From assembly GCA_036257595.1 (NCBI GenBank), contig DATAFF010000009.1, positions 3,665-67,664 of the forward strand: a stretch of 64,000 nucleotides of DNA, written 5' to 3'. Numbering within the stretch: position 1 is the first letter of the stretch; every line of letters starts with the position of its first letter. The notes below the pieces were generated by a model. The model was not told the DNA's origin, made no database searches, and worked only from the letters and a program-made list of their open reading frames with translations. The DNA is from DATAFF01 sp036257595 (GTDB lineage: Bacteria > Pseudomonadota > Alphaproteobacteria > Rhizobiales > Aestuariivirgaceae). The translations under genes were made by a program, and so were the position numbers. Of this stretch, positions 25,966-35,128 are shown one piece after another.

Positions 25966-27059
25966 GTGATTGCCCTGTGGAATGCCGATGTCAGCAGCTC
26001 GATGTCGCGACGCGCCTGCTCCAGCGGTGTCTCGACCGGTCTTACGCCCAGCACTGCCGCATGAAAAGCGCGCAGCTGCTCGCGGAAGGCCTCCTCGAAG
26101 CTCACCCGCTCGTCGATGAGCTCGAGCGTGTGGCCGGGAGCGCCGCGGCGCACCGTCAGCCGCGTCGGAAAATGCCTCAGATAGGGCGAGGGGAAGGTGA
26201 GCTCGATGATGCGGTCGGTGCAGTAGACGGTGATCCGCTCGGTATAGTCGGGAACGCCCGGCAGGTTGAGGTGGGTCAAGGCGGCACGGCCATCGCCGGG
26301 CAGCGGGAAACTCAGATGGACGCCGCGGCCATTGTCGAAGATCCGGCCGTCGCCGGCTTCGGCCGGCAATTCGCAGCCGAGACGGGCGAGAATGCCATGC
26401 ACGACGGCAACGTCATGCACCATGGCCGAGAAGAAGCCATTGGCGAGGGCCCGCGCCTCCCGGTCGTTCAGCTTCCTTTCGGCCGCTTCATCGAGTTGCA
26501 GTTGCGCCTTTCGGTCTGCTTCGGCGCGGAGCGGCGCCGGCAGGTCGGCGGGAGAGACCATCGGGAGATGGGCGACGAAGGGATCCTGATCGGGATCATT
26601 GACCTCGACGGCGATCAGCCTGACGTCCTCGATCCGCTCGGGAAGGAGCGCGAGCGCCCGCCGATAGGCCGGGTCGTGGCGCTTCATATAGGCGACCTGG
26701 ACGATGCAGCCGCTGCGGTCGCGGGCTGCCGCGATGGCATTGCAACCGGCGACGGTCAGCGCCAGCGGCTTCTCGCACAGCACGTGCAGTCCGGCATCGA
26801 GCGCGGCCACCGCCAGTTCGGGATGGAACGGGTCGGGCGCAGCGATCACCACCGCGTCCAGCCTGGCGACCAGCATCTCGCCCAGAGTGGCGTAGAGCGC
26901 CGGGACGCCGTAGCGGGCGCCGACGGCGGCGCGGACCGAGGGCGAAGCATCGGCCAGAGCGGCGAATTCGAAGCGGTCGCGATCGTCCCAGAGATAAAAG
27001 GCGTGCTCGGCCTGGCCGACGAGCCCCGCCCCCACCAACCCGACGCGCAGCTTCTGCAT
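25962..27059 (-). CDS. Gfo/Idh/MocA family oxidoreductase
   Basis: A 365-residue NAD(P)-dependent dehydrogenase with G-L-V-G-A-G-L-V-G-Q near 8 and the catalytic L-C-E-K-P-L-A-L near 100. ATG at 27059 was chosen over an upstream in-frame start because of the GAAAGG before it. It is the first gene of the six-gene operon and is divergent from the iolG-like gene. Together with the isomerase it suggests oxidation-isomerisation of an imported sugar or cyclitol. Confidence 0.87.
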   Translation of the reverse strand: MQKLRVGLVGAGLVGQAEHAFYLWDDRDRFEFAALADASPSVRAAVGARYGVPALYATLGEMLVARLDAVVIAAPDPFHPELAVAALDAGLHVLCEKPLALTVAGCNAIAAARDRSGCIVQVAYMKRHDPAYRRALALLPERIEDVRLIAVEVNDPDQDPFVAHLPMVSPADLPAPLRAEADRKAQLQLDEAAERKLNDREARALANGFFSAMVHDVAVVHGILARLGCELPAEAGDGRIFDNGRGVHLSFPLPGDGRAALTHLNLPGVPDYTERITVYCTDRIIELTFPSPYLRHFPTRLTVRRGAPGHTLELIDERVSFEEAFREQLRAFHAAVLGVRPVETPLEQARRDIELLTSAFHRAIT

Positions 27060-27205
27060 TGCCTTTCTCGATCGGAAGGCCTGAGACAACCCCCTCGGCA
27101 GGGTCGAACGCGCACTTTAAACCGGCGCGCCGATCTGATCAAATGACGGCAAAGACAAAGCGGGCGCGGTCCAGCGTCGCCGCGTTCAAGGGAGGAAGCC
27201 CGGGC

Positions 27206-28216
27206 ATGGTCGGCTTTGCGCTGTTCGGAGCAGGCCGGATCGGTGCGGTTCATGCCGCCAATATTGCCGCCAGCAGCAAGGCGCGGCTGGTGGCGGTCCA
27301 TGACATCAACGCCAAAGCCGGCGATGCGATCGCGGCGCGTCATGGTGCGAGATCTGCGCACAGCGCGGCCGAGGTTCTTGGCGACCGTTCGGTCGAGGCG
27401 GTGCTGATCGCCAGCTCCACCGACACCCATGTCGGGCTGATCACCGCGGCGGCGCGGGCCGGCAAGCACATATTCTGCGAGAAGCCGATCGATCTCGACA
27501 TGGCCCGGGTGGAGCAGTGCCGCCGGGAGATCGCCGGCACCGGCGTCAAGGTGCAGATCGGCTTCAACCGGCGCTACGACCCAAGTCACGCAGCGCTCGC
27601 CGCGGCGGTCGAGGCGGGCGAGATCGGGACGCTCGAGCAGCTCGTCATCACGAGCCGCGATCCGGCGATCGCGCCGGTCGACTATCTTCGGGTGTCGGGC
27701 GGGATCTTTCGCGACATGACGATCCATGATTTCGATCTCGCGCGCTTCATCGCGAAGGAGGAGCCGGTCGAGGTGTTCGCCACCGGGTCGATCAGGATCG
27801 AACCGAAGCTCGAGGCGATGGAGGATTTCGACAGCGCCATGGTGGTCATGCGGACAGCGAAGGGCTCGCTGATCCACATCAACAATTCGCGCCGGGCGGT
27901 CTATGGCTACGACCAGCGGGTCGAGGCGTTCGGCGCCAAGGGGATGATCGTGTCGGACAATCTGCGCGCCACCAGCCTCAGAAGGTCGACGAAGGACGCG
28001 ACCGATCGGCTTGGCCCCCTCCTCCATTTCTTCATCGACCGCTACAGGGACGCCTACGCCCGAGAGCTTGACGATTTCATCGACAAGATCCAATCCGGTG
28101 GCGATCCCGCGGTCGGCTTCGAGGATGGCCGCCGGGCCCAGATCCTTGCCGAGGCGGCGCTAGAATCGGCACTGACGGGCAAGGTCGTCAGGGTCGATTA
28201 CCGGACTGGTGGATAA
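27206..28216 (+). CDS. iolG: Inositol 2-dehydrogenase family oxidoreductase
   Basis: A 336-residue NAD-dependent dehydrogenase of the Gfo/Idh/MocA family, closest in pattern to IolG, which oxidises myo-inositol to 2-keto-myo-inositol. Marks are G-A-G-R-I-G-A-V-H-A-A-N near 8, F-C-E-K-P-I-D-L near 93, Q-I-G-F-N-R-R-Y-D near 121 and I-H-D-F-D-L-A-R near 172 (catalytic Asp and His region). The ATG at 27206 follows GGGAGGAA by eight bases; an upstream ATG at 27143 lacks a site. It starts the plus-strand operon with a sugar ABC importer. The symbol rests on motif resemblance and the iol genes nearby. Confidence 0.8.
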   Translation: MVGFALFGAGRIGAVHAANIAASSKARLVAVHDINAKAGDAIAARHGARSAHSAAEVLGDRSVEAVLIASSTDTHVGLITAAARAGKHIFCEKPIDLDMARVEQCRREIAGTGVKVQIGFNRRYDPSHAALAAAVEAGEIGTLEQLVITSRDPAIAPVDYLRVSGGIFRDMTIHDFDLARFIAKEEPVEVFATGSIRIEPKLEAMEDFDSAMVVMRTAKGSLIHINNSRRAVYGYDQRVEAFGAKGMIVSDNLRATSLRRSTKDATDRLGPLLHFFIDRYRDAYARELDDFIDKIQSGGDPAVGFEDGRRAQILAEAALESALTGKVVRVDYRTGG

Positions 28217-28287
28217 GGTGGAAGGATTTGCAGCCAGGGCCGCTGAAAGAGAAAAGGCCCGAGCGTTTGAACCGAATGGAGGAAACA

Positions 28288-29547
28288 ATGGTTCGCCGAC
28301 CGTTTCTCGCCATGGCATTTGCCTTGTGGTCGCTCGCCGCGATCCATCCGGCATGGGCCGACATCACCGTGCTCGTGCCGTCGGGAAGCGAGGGCGACGG
28401 CCTCAGGGCCGCTGCCGCCGATTATGCGAAGCTGAAGGGCACCAAAGTGGAGATCGTGCAGGCGCCCTACAACAATGTGTTCGAGCAGGCAGCCAATGCC
28501 GGCCAGACCAAGTCCGGCGCCTTCGACATCGTGCTGATGGACGATCCGTGGATTCCGTTCTTCGCCGAGAACGGCCATCTCGAGGACCTCACCCCCTATT
28601 TCCAGAAGGCGGGCAAGGACGGTCCGGACGACGATTTCCTTTCGAAGTCGCTGGCGCTGTGCCGCAACCCCTACAATAGCGGGCCTTATATCTGCCTGCC
28701 CTATGTCGGCAATGCCCAGATGTTCTTCTACGATGCCGCCAAGTTCAAAGAGGCAGGCATCGAGGAGCCGAAGACCTGGGACGACGTGCTGAAGGCCGCG
28801 AAGGCGCTGACCGACAAGGGGGGCGGTCGCTATTTCGGCTATGTGTTCCGCGGCGGCCAGGGCAATCCGGTGGTTGCCGACTTCATGCCGCTGTTCTGGT
28901 CCTATGGGGCAAACCTGTTCAACGAGGACCGCAGCAAGGTGACGATCGACACCCCAGAGGGTGCTCAGGCGATGAAGATGTTCATGGCGCTGCGCGACGT
29001 CTCGCCAAAGGGGGTCGAGAGCTACAATGCCAATGAGGTCGGCCAGGCGCTCGCCGCCGGCACCGCCGCCTCGTCGATCAACTGGCCCAATTGGGTGGCG
29101 ACCTTCGAGGACCCGACGCAGTCGCGCATGGTCGGCAAGATCTCCTATACCGGGATCCCGGCGGGGACCAATCCCGGTAGCTCCGAGATCGGCCATTGGA
29201 CCATGGGCATCATGGCGGCGGCCAAGAACAAGCAGGAAGCGTTCGACTTCATGCAGTGGGCGACCTCGCCGGAGCAGATCAAGGTCTCGGCCGAGCGCGG
29301 CAACCCGCCGGTGCGCACCTCGACATTCACCGATCCGGATCTGACCAAGCAGGAGAAGTTTCGGCACTATCCGGTGCTGATGAAGGCGATCCAGGCGTCG
29401 ACGCCGCGGCCGCGCCATCCGAAATGGCCGGAGATCGAGAATGCCTTCGGCATCGAGCTGTCCAAGGCGGTTGCCGGAGCCGAGACGCCGGAGGAGGCGC
29501 TGAAGAACGCCCAGGCGGCAGTCGAAAAGATCGCCGGTACGAAATAG
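28288..29547 (+). CDS. Extracellular sugar-binding protein of ABC transporter
   Basis: A 419-residue periplasmic binding protein (family 1) with a Sec signal peptide ending at H-P-A-W-A about residue 21. The lobe motif M-D-D-P-W-I-P-F-F-A-E-N-G-H-L near 90 is typical. ATG at 28288 has GGAGGA at ideal spacing; two in-frame ATG/GTG choices upstream lack one. A GC-rich stem-loop follows the stop before the permease genes. Confidence 0.9.
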   Translation: MVRRPFLAMAFALWSLAAIHPAWADITVLVPSGSEGDGLRAAAADYAKLKGTKVEIVQAPYNNVFEQAANAGQTKSGAFDIVLMDDPWIPFFAENGHLEDLTPYFQKAGKDGPDDDFLSKSLALCRNPYNSGPYICLPYVGNAQMFFYDAAKFKEAGIEEPKTWDDVLKAAKALTDKGGGRYFGYVFRGGQGNPVVADFMPLFWSYGANLFNEDRSKVTIDTPEGAQAMKMFMALRDVSPKGVESYNANEVGQALAAGTAASSINWPNWVATFEDPTQSRMVGKISYTGIPAGTNPGSSEIGHWTMGIMAAAKNKQEAFDFMQWATSPEQIKVSAERGNPPVRTSTFTDPDLTKQEKFRHYPVLMKAIQASTPRPRHPKWPEIENAFGIELSKAVAGAETPEEALKNAQAAVEKIAGTK

Positions 29548-29562
29548 GCTGAGCGGTCGAGC

Positions 29563-29588
29563 GGGGTGCCGGAGGCGTTCGGCGCCCC
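29563..29588 (+). promoter_or_regulatory. Intercistronic stem-loop after binding protein gene
   Basis: GGGGTGCCG (29563-29571) pairs with CGGCGCCCC (29580-29588) around an eight-base loop, with one G-U pair in RNA form. There is no T-run, so it is not a classic intrinsic terminator. Such stem-loops between binding protein and permease genes commonly stabilise the upstream message and raise binding protein levels (family knowledge). Confidence 0.55.
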
Positions 29589-29612
29589 TGCCCGGCCGGG
29601 GAGACCCGCTCC

Positions 29613-30536
29613 ATGACCCGCGCCCTGCCGACATCGACCCTCTCGCACCGTGCGCGGGGATCGGGTCTCGAACAATGGGTCGAGCGCCATCTGCGCATCC
29701 TGATGCTGGCGCCGGCGATGCTCGTGCTGCTGGCGCTCACCATCTTTCCCTCGGCCTATATGTTCGTCGCGGCGGTGACGCGGATCAGCCCCAATCCCGA
29801 CCTGCCCTGGGAGTTTGCCGGGCTTCAGAATTTCACCAGGCTGCTGACCGACCAGCAATTCCATATCGGCCTCAGGAACACTCTGGTGTTCACGGTGTCG
29901 TCGGTCACCATCGAATTCCTGCTCGGGCTTGGCCTGGCGCTGCTGCTCGACCGCTATGTGCGGAAGCTCAATGTGCTGAAGACGCTGCTGATGCTGCCGA
30001 TGATGCTGCCGCCGGTGGCGGTGGCCATCACCTGGAAGCTGATCTACGAGCCGCAATTCGGCATTCTCAACGAGCTCATGTTCAATCTCGGCCTGCCGCC
30101 GCAGGCCTGGGCCGGCGATGCGCGGCTCGCCATGCTGTCGCTGATCATCGCCGATGTCTGGCAGTGGACGCCGTTCATGTTCCTCCTCATGCTGGCCGGA
30201 CTCGCCAGCCTGCCGATCGAGCCCTATGAGGCGGCGGCGATCGACGGCGCCTCGGCGTGGCGGCAGTTCCGCGACCTGACGCTGCCGTTCCTCAAGCCGG
30301 TCATCGCCATTGCGCTGCTGCTCCGCATCATGGATGCCCTGAGGCTGTTCGATCTGGTGTTCATCCTGACCGGCGGCGGCCCGGCCGACCGCACCAAGAC
30401 GCTCAGCCTTTATATCTATCAGGTGGCCTACCGCTTCGCCGATCAGAGCTATGCGGCGGCGATCTCGCTCTTCGTGCTGTTTGCGACGGTCGCGTTCAGC
30501 ACGTGGTTCATCAAGCGCATGCGGCTCGCGGAATAG
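29613..30536 (+). CDS. Carbohydrate ABC transporter permease (MalF type)
   Basis: A 307-residue inner-membrane permease; membrane segments start near residue 28. The coupling loop is Y-E-A-A-A-I-D-G-A-S-A near 209, preceded by W-Q-W-T-P-F-M-F. GGGGAG lies before the ATG. It follows the binding protein gene by 65 bases and precedes the second permease by 11 bases. Confidence 0.92.
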   Translation: MTRALPTSTLSHRARGSGLEQWVERHLRILMLAPAMLVLLALTIFPSAYMFVAAVTRISPNPDLPWEFAGLQNFTRLLTDQQFHIGLRNTLVFTVSSVTIEFLLGLGLALLLDRYVRKLNVLKTLLMLPMMLPPVAVAITWKLIYEPQFGILNELMFNLGLPPQAWAGDARLAMLSLIIADVWQWTPFMFLLMLAGLASLPIEPYEAAAIDGASAWRQFRDLTLPFLKPVIAIALLLRIMDALRLFDLVFILTGGGPADRTKTLSLYIYQVAYRFADQSYAAAISLFVLFATVAFSTWFIKRMRLAE

Positions 30537-30547
30537 GAGGCCACCCG

Positions 30548-31396
30548 ATGCTGCGCAGCCGCTCCGCCGCCGTCACCCAGGAGGTCGCCGCCTATTGCGG
30601 GATCGCGATCGCGCTGGTGATCACGCTGTTCCCGGTCTACTGGATCGCCAGCAACTCCTTCAAATACGACATCGATATCTTTGCCATCCCGCCGGAATGG
30701 TACCCGGTCAATCCGACGCTCAAGCATTATCGCGCTGCCTTCATCGAGCGACCGTTCCTGCAATATGCGTTGAACAGCCTGATCATCGCGGTGAGCACCA
30801 CGGCGATCTCGGTGGTGCTCGGCACCCTGGCCGGCTATGCGCTGGCGCGGTTCCAATATCCCGGGCGGTGGCGCCACCAGATCAGCTTCTGGATCCTGTC
30901 GACCCGGATGATGCCGCCGATCGTGACCATCATTCCGCTCTATGTCGCCTTCAACTATCTCAACATGCTCAACACCAAGCCGGCGGTGGTGATCGCCTAC
31001 ACGGCCTTCAACCTGCCCTTCGCCACCTGGATGATGAAGAGCTATTTCCAAGACCTGCCGGTCGAGCTCGAAGAGGCGGCGATGGTCGATGGCGACACCC
31101 GCTTCGGCGCCTTCCTCCGGGTGGCGCTGCCACTGGCGCGGCCGGGCCTGGCGGCGACGTCAATCTTCTGCCTGATCATCTCGTGGAACGAGTTCCTGCT
31201 GGCGCTGATCCTGACGCTGACCGAGCGGTCGCAGACGCTGCCGATCGGCATCGCCGGGCGGGTGACGCAGTACCACACCTATTGGGGCGAGATCAGCGCC
31301 GCCGGCTTTTTCGCCTGCATCCCGATCATGATCTTCGCCTTCATCGTGCAGAAGCATCTGGTTCGCGGGCTGTCCTTCGGCGCGGTAAAGGGCTGA
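30548..31396 (+). CDS. Carbohydrate ABC transporter permease (MalG type)
   Basis: A 282-residue inner-membrane permease with the coupling loop E-E-A-A-M-V-D-G-D-T near 181 and the family end V-R-G-L-S-F-G-A-V-K-G followed by TGA. AGGAGG lies before the ATG at 30548. This terminus is the reference for the stop-loss seen in the permease-BA14K fusion at 9542-10942. Confidence 0.92.
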   Translation: MLRSRSAAVTQEVAAYCGIAIALVITLFPVYWIASNSFKYDIDIFAIPPEWYPVNPTLKHYRAAFIERPFLQYALNSLIIAVSTTAISVVLGTLAGYALARFQYPGRWRHQISFWILSTRMMPPIVTIIPLYVAFNYLNMLNTKPAVVIAYTAFNLPFATWMMKSYFQDLPVELEEAAMVDGDTRFGAFLRVALPLARPGLAATSIFCLIISWNEFLLALILTLTERSQTLPIGIAGRVTQYHTYWGEISAAGFFACIPIMIFAFIVQKHLVRGLSFGAVKG

Positions 31397-31400
31397 ACCC

Positions 31401-32465
31401 ATGGCATCGGTGCGATTCAATGACGTCACCAAGAATTTCGGCAATTTCGTCGCGGTGGCGAACCTCAATCTCGAGGTGGTCGACAAGGAATTCCTGGTGC
31501 TGCTCGGGCCGTCCGGCTGCGGCAAGACGACGACCATGCGGATGGTCGCCGGGCTCGAGGAGGTGTCGTCGGGTGACCTCTATTTCGGCAATGAGCGGAT
31601 GAACGACGTCCTGCCGAAATATCGCGATGTCGCGATGGTGTTCCAATCCTATGCGCTTTATCCGCATCTGACGGTCGCCGACAATATCGGCTATCCGCTG
31701 ATGATCCGCAAAGTTCCGGCGGCGGAGCTCAAAAGGCGGGTCGAGGAGGTCGCGCGGCGGGTCGAGCTGCAGGCGCTGCTGACGCGGCTGCCGCGCGAGC
31801 TGTCGGGCGGCCAGCGCCAGCGAGTGGCGCTGGCGCGGGCGATCATCAGGACGCCCAGGGTGTTCCTGCTCGACGAGCCGCTGTCCAATCTCGATGCCAA
31901 GCTCCGGGTCCAGATGCGGGCCGAGCTCAAACGGCTGCAGCATGATCTTCAGGTGACGACGATCTATGTCACCCATGACCAGATCGAGGCGATGACGCTC
32001 GCCCACCGGGTGGCGGTGATGAACAACGGGGTGATCGAGCAGCTCGGGACACCGAAGGACATCTACAACAATCCACGCACGCTGTTCGTCGCCGGCTTCA
32101 TCGGCTCGCCACCGATGAACCTGATCCCGGGCGAGGTGCAGAACGGCACCTTCGCCAGCGCCGGCGGCCTGAAGGTCAACGGTCTCGCCCGCGCCAATGT
32201 CGGGCGCGCGGTGATGGGGGTCAGGCCGGAGGACGTGACGGTGCTGATGGACGGCAGCGGGGAACGCAATCTCACCGCCCCGGTCTATTCCGCCGAACTC
32301 ACCGGCGACAGCACCCTGGTCAGCGTCAGGGTCGGCGACCATCTGCTGACGATGCGGACCGACCGCAATTTCCGCGGCGATTTCGACCAGCTCATCGGCG
32401 TACGCATCCCCGCCGACCGGGTCTATCTGTTCGACCAGGAGACGCAGAAGCGTGTGGATTTCTAG
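31401..32465 (+). CDS. Sugar ABC transporter ATPase (MalK/UgpC type)
   Basis: A 354-residue ATPase with Walker A G-P-S-G-C-G-K-T-T-T-M near 37, signature L-S-G-G-Q-R-Q-R near 135, Walker B F-L-L-D-E-P-L-S-N-L-D near 155 and a C-terminal TOBE region. It starts four bases after the permease stop and overlaps the SUMF1-like gene by 14 bases. It could also serve the ATPase-less importer at 9.5-13.6 kb (inference). Confidence 0.93.
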   Translation: MASVRFNDVTKNFGNFVAVANLNLEVVDKEFLVLLGPSGCGKTTTMRMVAGLEEVSSGDLYFGNERMNDVLPKYRDVAMVFQSYALYPHLTVADNIGYPLMIRKVPAAELKRRVEEVARRVELQALLTRLPRELSGGQRQRVALARAIIRTPRVFLLDEPLSNLDAKLRVQMRAELKRLQHDLQVTTIYVTHDQIEAMTLAHRVAVMNNGVIEQLGTPKDIYNNPRTLFVAGFIGSPPMNLIPGEVQNGTFASAGGLKVNGLARANVGRAVMGVRPEDVTVLMDGSGERNLTAPVYSAELTGDSTLVSVRVGDHLLTMRTDRNFRGDFDQLIGVRIPADRVYLFDQETQKRVDF

Positions 32466-33186
32466 AGCGCTGTTTCTGCTCATGGTGCTGGCAACCGACG
32501 CAAGTGCTGTCGAGCAGCCGATCCGGGACAATCCACTGATCGTCATCCCGGGTGGGCGGTTCATCTATGGAAATGACGACGGCAATGCGAATGAGCGGCC
32601 GCGCCGGTCGATCGAGCTTGAGGCCTTTGCCATCAACCGCACCGAGATCACCAATGGGCAATATCAGCGGTTCGTTGCGGCCACCGGCCATCGCTCGGCC
32701 TATTATGGCGGTCATCCGATGCTCGGCATCGACGGACGGCCGGTGGTGGGCGTGAGCTTCGGCGATGCCGCGGCGTTCTGCGCCCATCATGGCTTGCGGC
32801 TGCCGTCGGAGCAGGAATATGAACGGGCAGCGCGCGGAACGGACGGCGCGCGCTTTCCCTGGGGCGATGCACCGGTCGATGGGGCGAGGGCCAATCACGG
32901 CAACGATATTTGCTGCGGCAGCGACGACAGCGATGGCTATGCCATGACGGCGCCGGCCGATTCTTATCCGGGCGGCGCCAGCAAGGACGGCGTGCTCAAC
33001 CTTCTCGGCAATGTGTGGGAATGGACGCAGGATGCCTATCAAGGAAACGAGCGCCACCGGGTGTTGCGCGGCGGCGCATGGAACAGCGACCCGGTCCACC
33101 TCACCACGACATACAGGCTGGCCTATGACGCCGATTTTCGCTTTGCAGCCAATGGCGGCTTTCGATGCGCTCGCTCGTTGAGCTGA
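32452..33186 (+). CDS. SUMF1/formylglycine-generating-enzyme-fold protein, secreted
   Basis: A 244-residue protein starting at a GTG inside the ATPase gene, with a signal peptide ending near T-D-A-S-A-V about residue 19. The SUMF1 fold is shown by I-P-G-G-R-F-I-Y-G-N, A-I-N-R-T-E-I-T-N-G-Q-Y, R-L-P-S-E-Q-E-Y-E-R-A-A-R-G, L-G-N-V-W-E-W-T-Q-D and R-G-G-A-W-N. In true formylglycine-generating enzymes a catalytic Cys sits in a Y-R-C-A-A-R type segment; here the corresponding stretch reads Y-R-L-A-Y, with only the final G-F-R-C-A Cys kept. So it is probably not a sulfatase activator. Its role may be ligand or glycan binding, unproven. Confidence 0.85.
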   Translation: MWISRALFLLMVLATDASAVEQPIRDNPLIVIPGGRFIYGNDDGNANERPRRSIELEAFAINRTEITNGQYQRFVAATGHRSAYYGGHPMLGIDGRPVVGVSFGDAAAFCAHHGLRLPSEQEYERAARGTDGARFPWGDAPVDGARANHGNDICCGSDDSDGYAMTAPADSYPGGASKDGVLNLLGNVWEWTQDAYQGNERHRVLRGGAWNSDPVHLTTTYRLAYDADFRFAANGGFRCARSLS

Positions 33187-34163
33187 CGTTCCTCGTGGCA
33201 TTGCTGACGATCTCCGGCGCAGCGGCGGAGCCGGTGGCGTCGCCGGATTACCGGCTGACGGTGGAGCACCGGCAGGGCGCACGCTTTGCCGGCGTTGGCC
33301 GTGACGGCGATGCTCTTCTCATCACCAATCTCGCCGATGGGCGTCTCTATCGCCGCGATGCGGCGGGCGAGATCCTGCCTTTCGGACCGGTGTTGCCGCA
33401 TGGCCTCGACACATTCGGCGATCCGACCGGGCCTTATCGGGTGGAGCGGACGGGTCAGTCCTTCATCGTGGCGCAAGGTTGGACACCGGCAGGTCAGACC
33501 ACCGGACCGCTCGATCACGCGCTCCTCAGGATCAGCGAGGCCGGGATAGCGACGGTTGTCAGCAGCGACCTGTGGAATCCTTACGACTTCGCGATCGCGG
33601 GGAAGGATTTCATCGTGGTCGATTCGGCGCGCAACAGTCTCGAGCGCGTGTCGTCCACCACCGGCGCCCGCGCGACGGTATTCGTCTTCAAGCGACTGAA
33701 GACCAGCGGAGCAGCGCTCGAAACGCTGTCGCCCACCGAGTTCGCCGACAAGCAAACGGTCGAGTTCGACGCGGTGCCGACCGGCATCGCTGCCCATGAC
33801 GGCCGGCTCTTTGTGTCGCTGTTCGGCGGATTTCCATTTCTTCCCGGCAGCGGCCGGGTTGTCTCATTGCCCGATGGCGGCACGCCGACTTCGGCCAAGG
33901 TCGAGGCCGACAATCTCAATGCGCCGGTCGATGTCGCCTTCGAGGCGCCGCGTGCCATGCTGGTGCTCGAACATGGCGCCTTCGCGCAGGCAACCGGCTG
34001 GACAGCGGGAAGCGGCCGGCTGCTGCGCCTCGATCTTCAGACCGGCAAGCGCGAGGTGCTGCTCGACGGGCTGACCCGGCCGGTGTCGGTGCTGGTCTTC
34101 GATCGGCAGCTGATCGTGGTGTCCGACCTCGAGGGAAATCTCCATTTCCTTAACCATCGGTAG
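33165..34163 (+). CDS. ScyD/ScyE-like beta-propeller protein, secreted
   Basis: A 332-residue protein with a signal peptide ending S-G-A-A-A-E about residue 22. The mature part has repeated blade-like strands such as L-L-I-T-N-L-A-D-G-R-L-Y, N-P-Y-D-F-A-I-A-G-K-D-F-I-V-V-D and L-F-V-S-L-F-G-G-F-P-F-L-P-G-S-G, the last being a ScyD/ScyE family hallmark. It overlaps the SUMF1-like gene by 22 bases, so the two are translated together and may work as one periplasmic module. The ligand is unknown; a 65-base gap separates it from ppk2. Confidence 0.75.
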   Translation: MRSLVELTFLVALLTISGAAAEPVASPDYRLTVEHRQGARFAGVGRDGDALLITNLADGRLYRRDAAGEILPFGPVLPHGLDTFGDPTGPYRVERTGQSFIVAQGWTPAGQTTGPLDHALLRISEAGIATVVSSDLWNPYDFAIAGKDFIVVDSARNSLERVSSTTGARATVFVFKRLKTSGAALETLSPTEFADKQTVEFDAVPTGIAAHDGRLFVSLFGGFPFLPGSGRVVSLPDGGTPTSAKVEADNLNAPVDVAFEAPRAMLVLEHGAFAQATGWTAGSGRLLRLDLQTGKREVLLDGLTRPVSVLVFDRQLIVVSDLEGNLHFLNHR

Positions 34164-34228
34164 CTATTGCCGAATTTTCTCCGGTACGGGATAGTAACAC
34201 CCTCGCAGCCAGGTCCAGAGTCAGTGCC

Positions 34229-35124
<896 letters not shown>

Positions 35125-35128
<4 letters not shown>

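Noticed and set aside
32452..33186. An active formylglycine-generating enzyme that would imply a sulfatase system
   Set aside because: The segment where the catalytic Cys is expected reads Y-R-L-A-Y, and no sulfatase gene is in the window.
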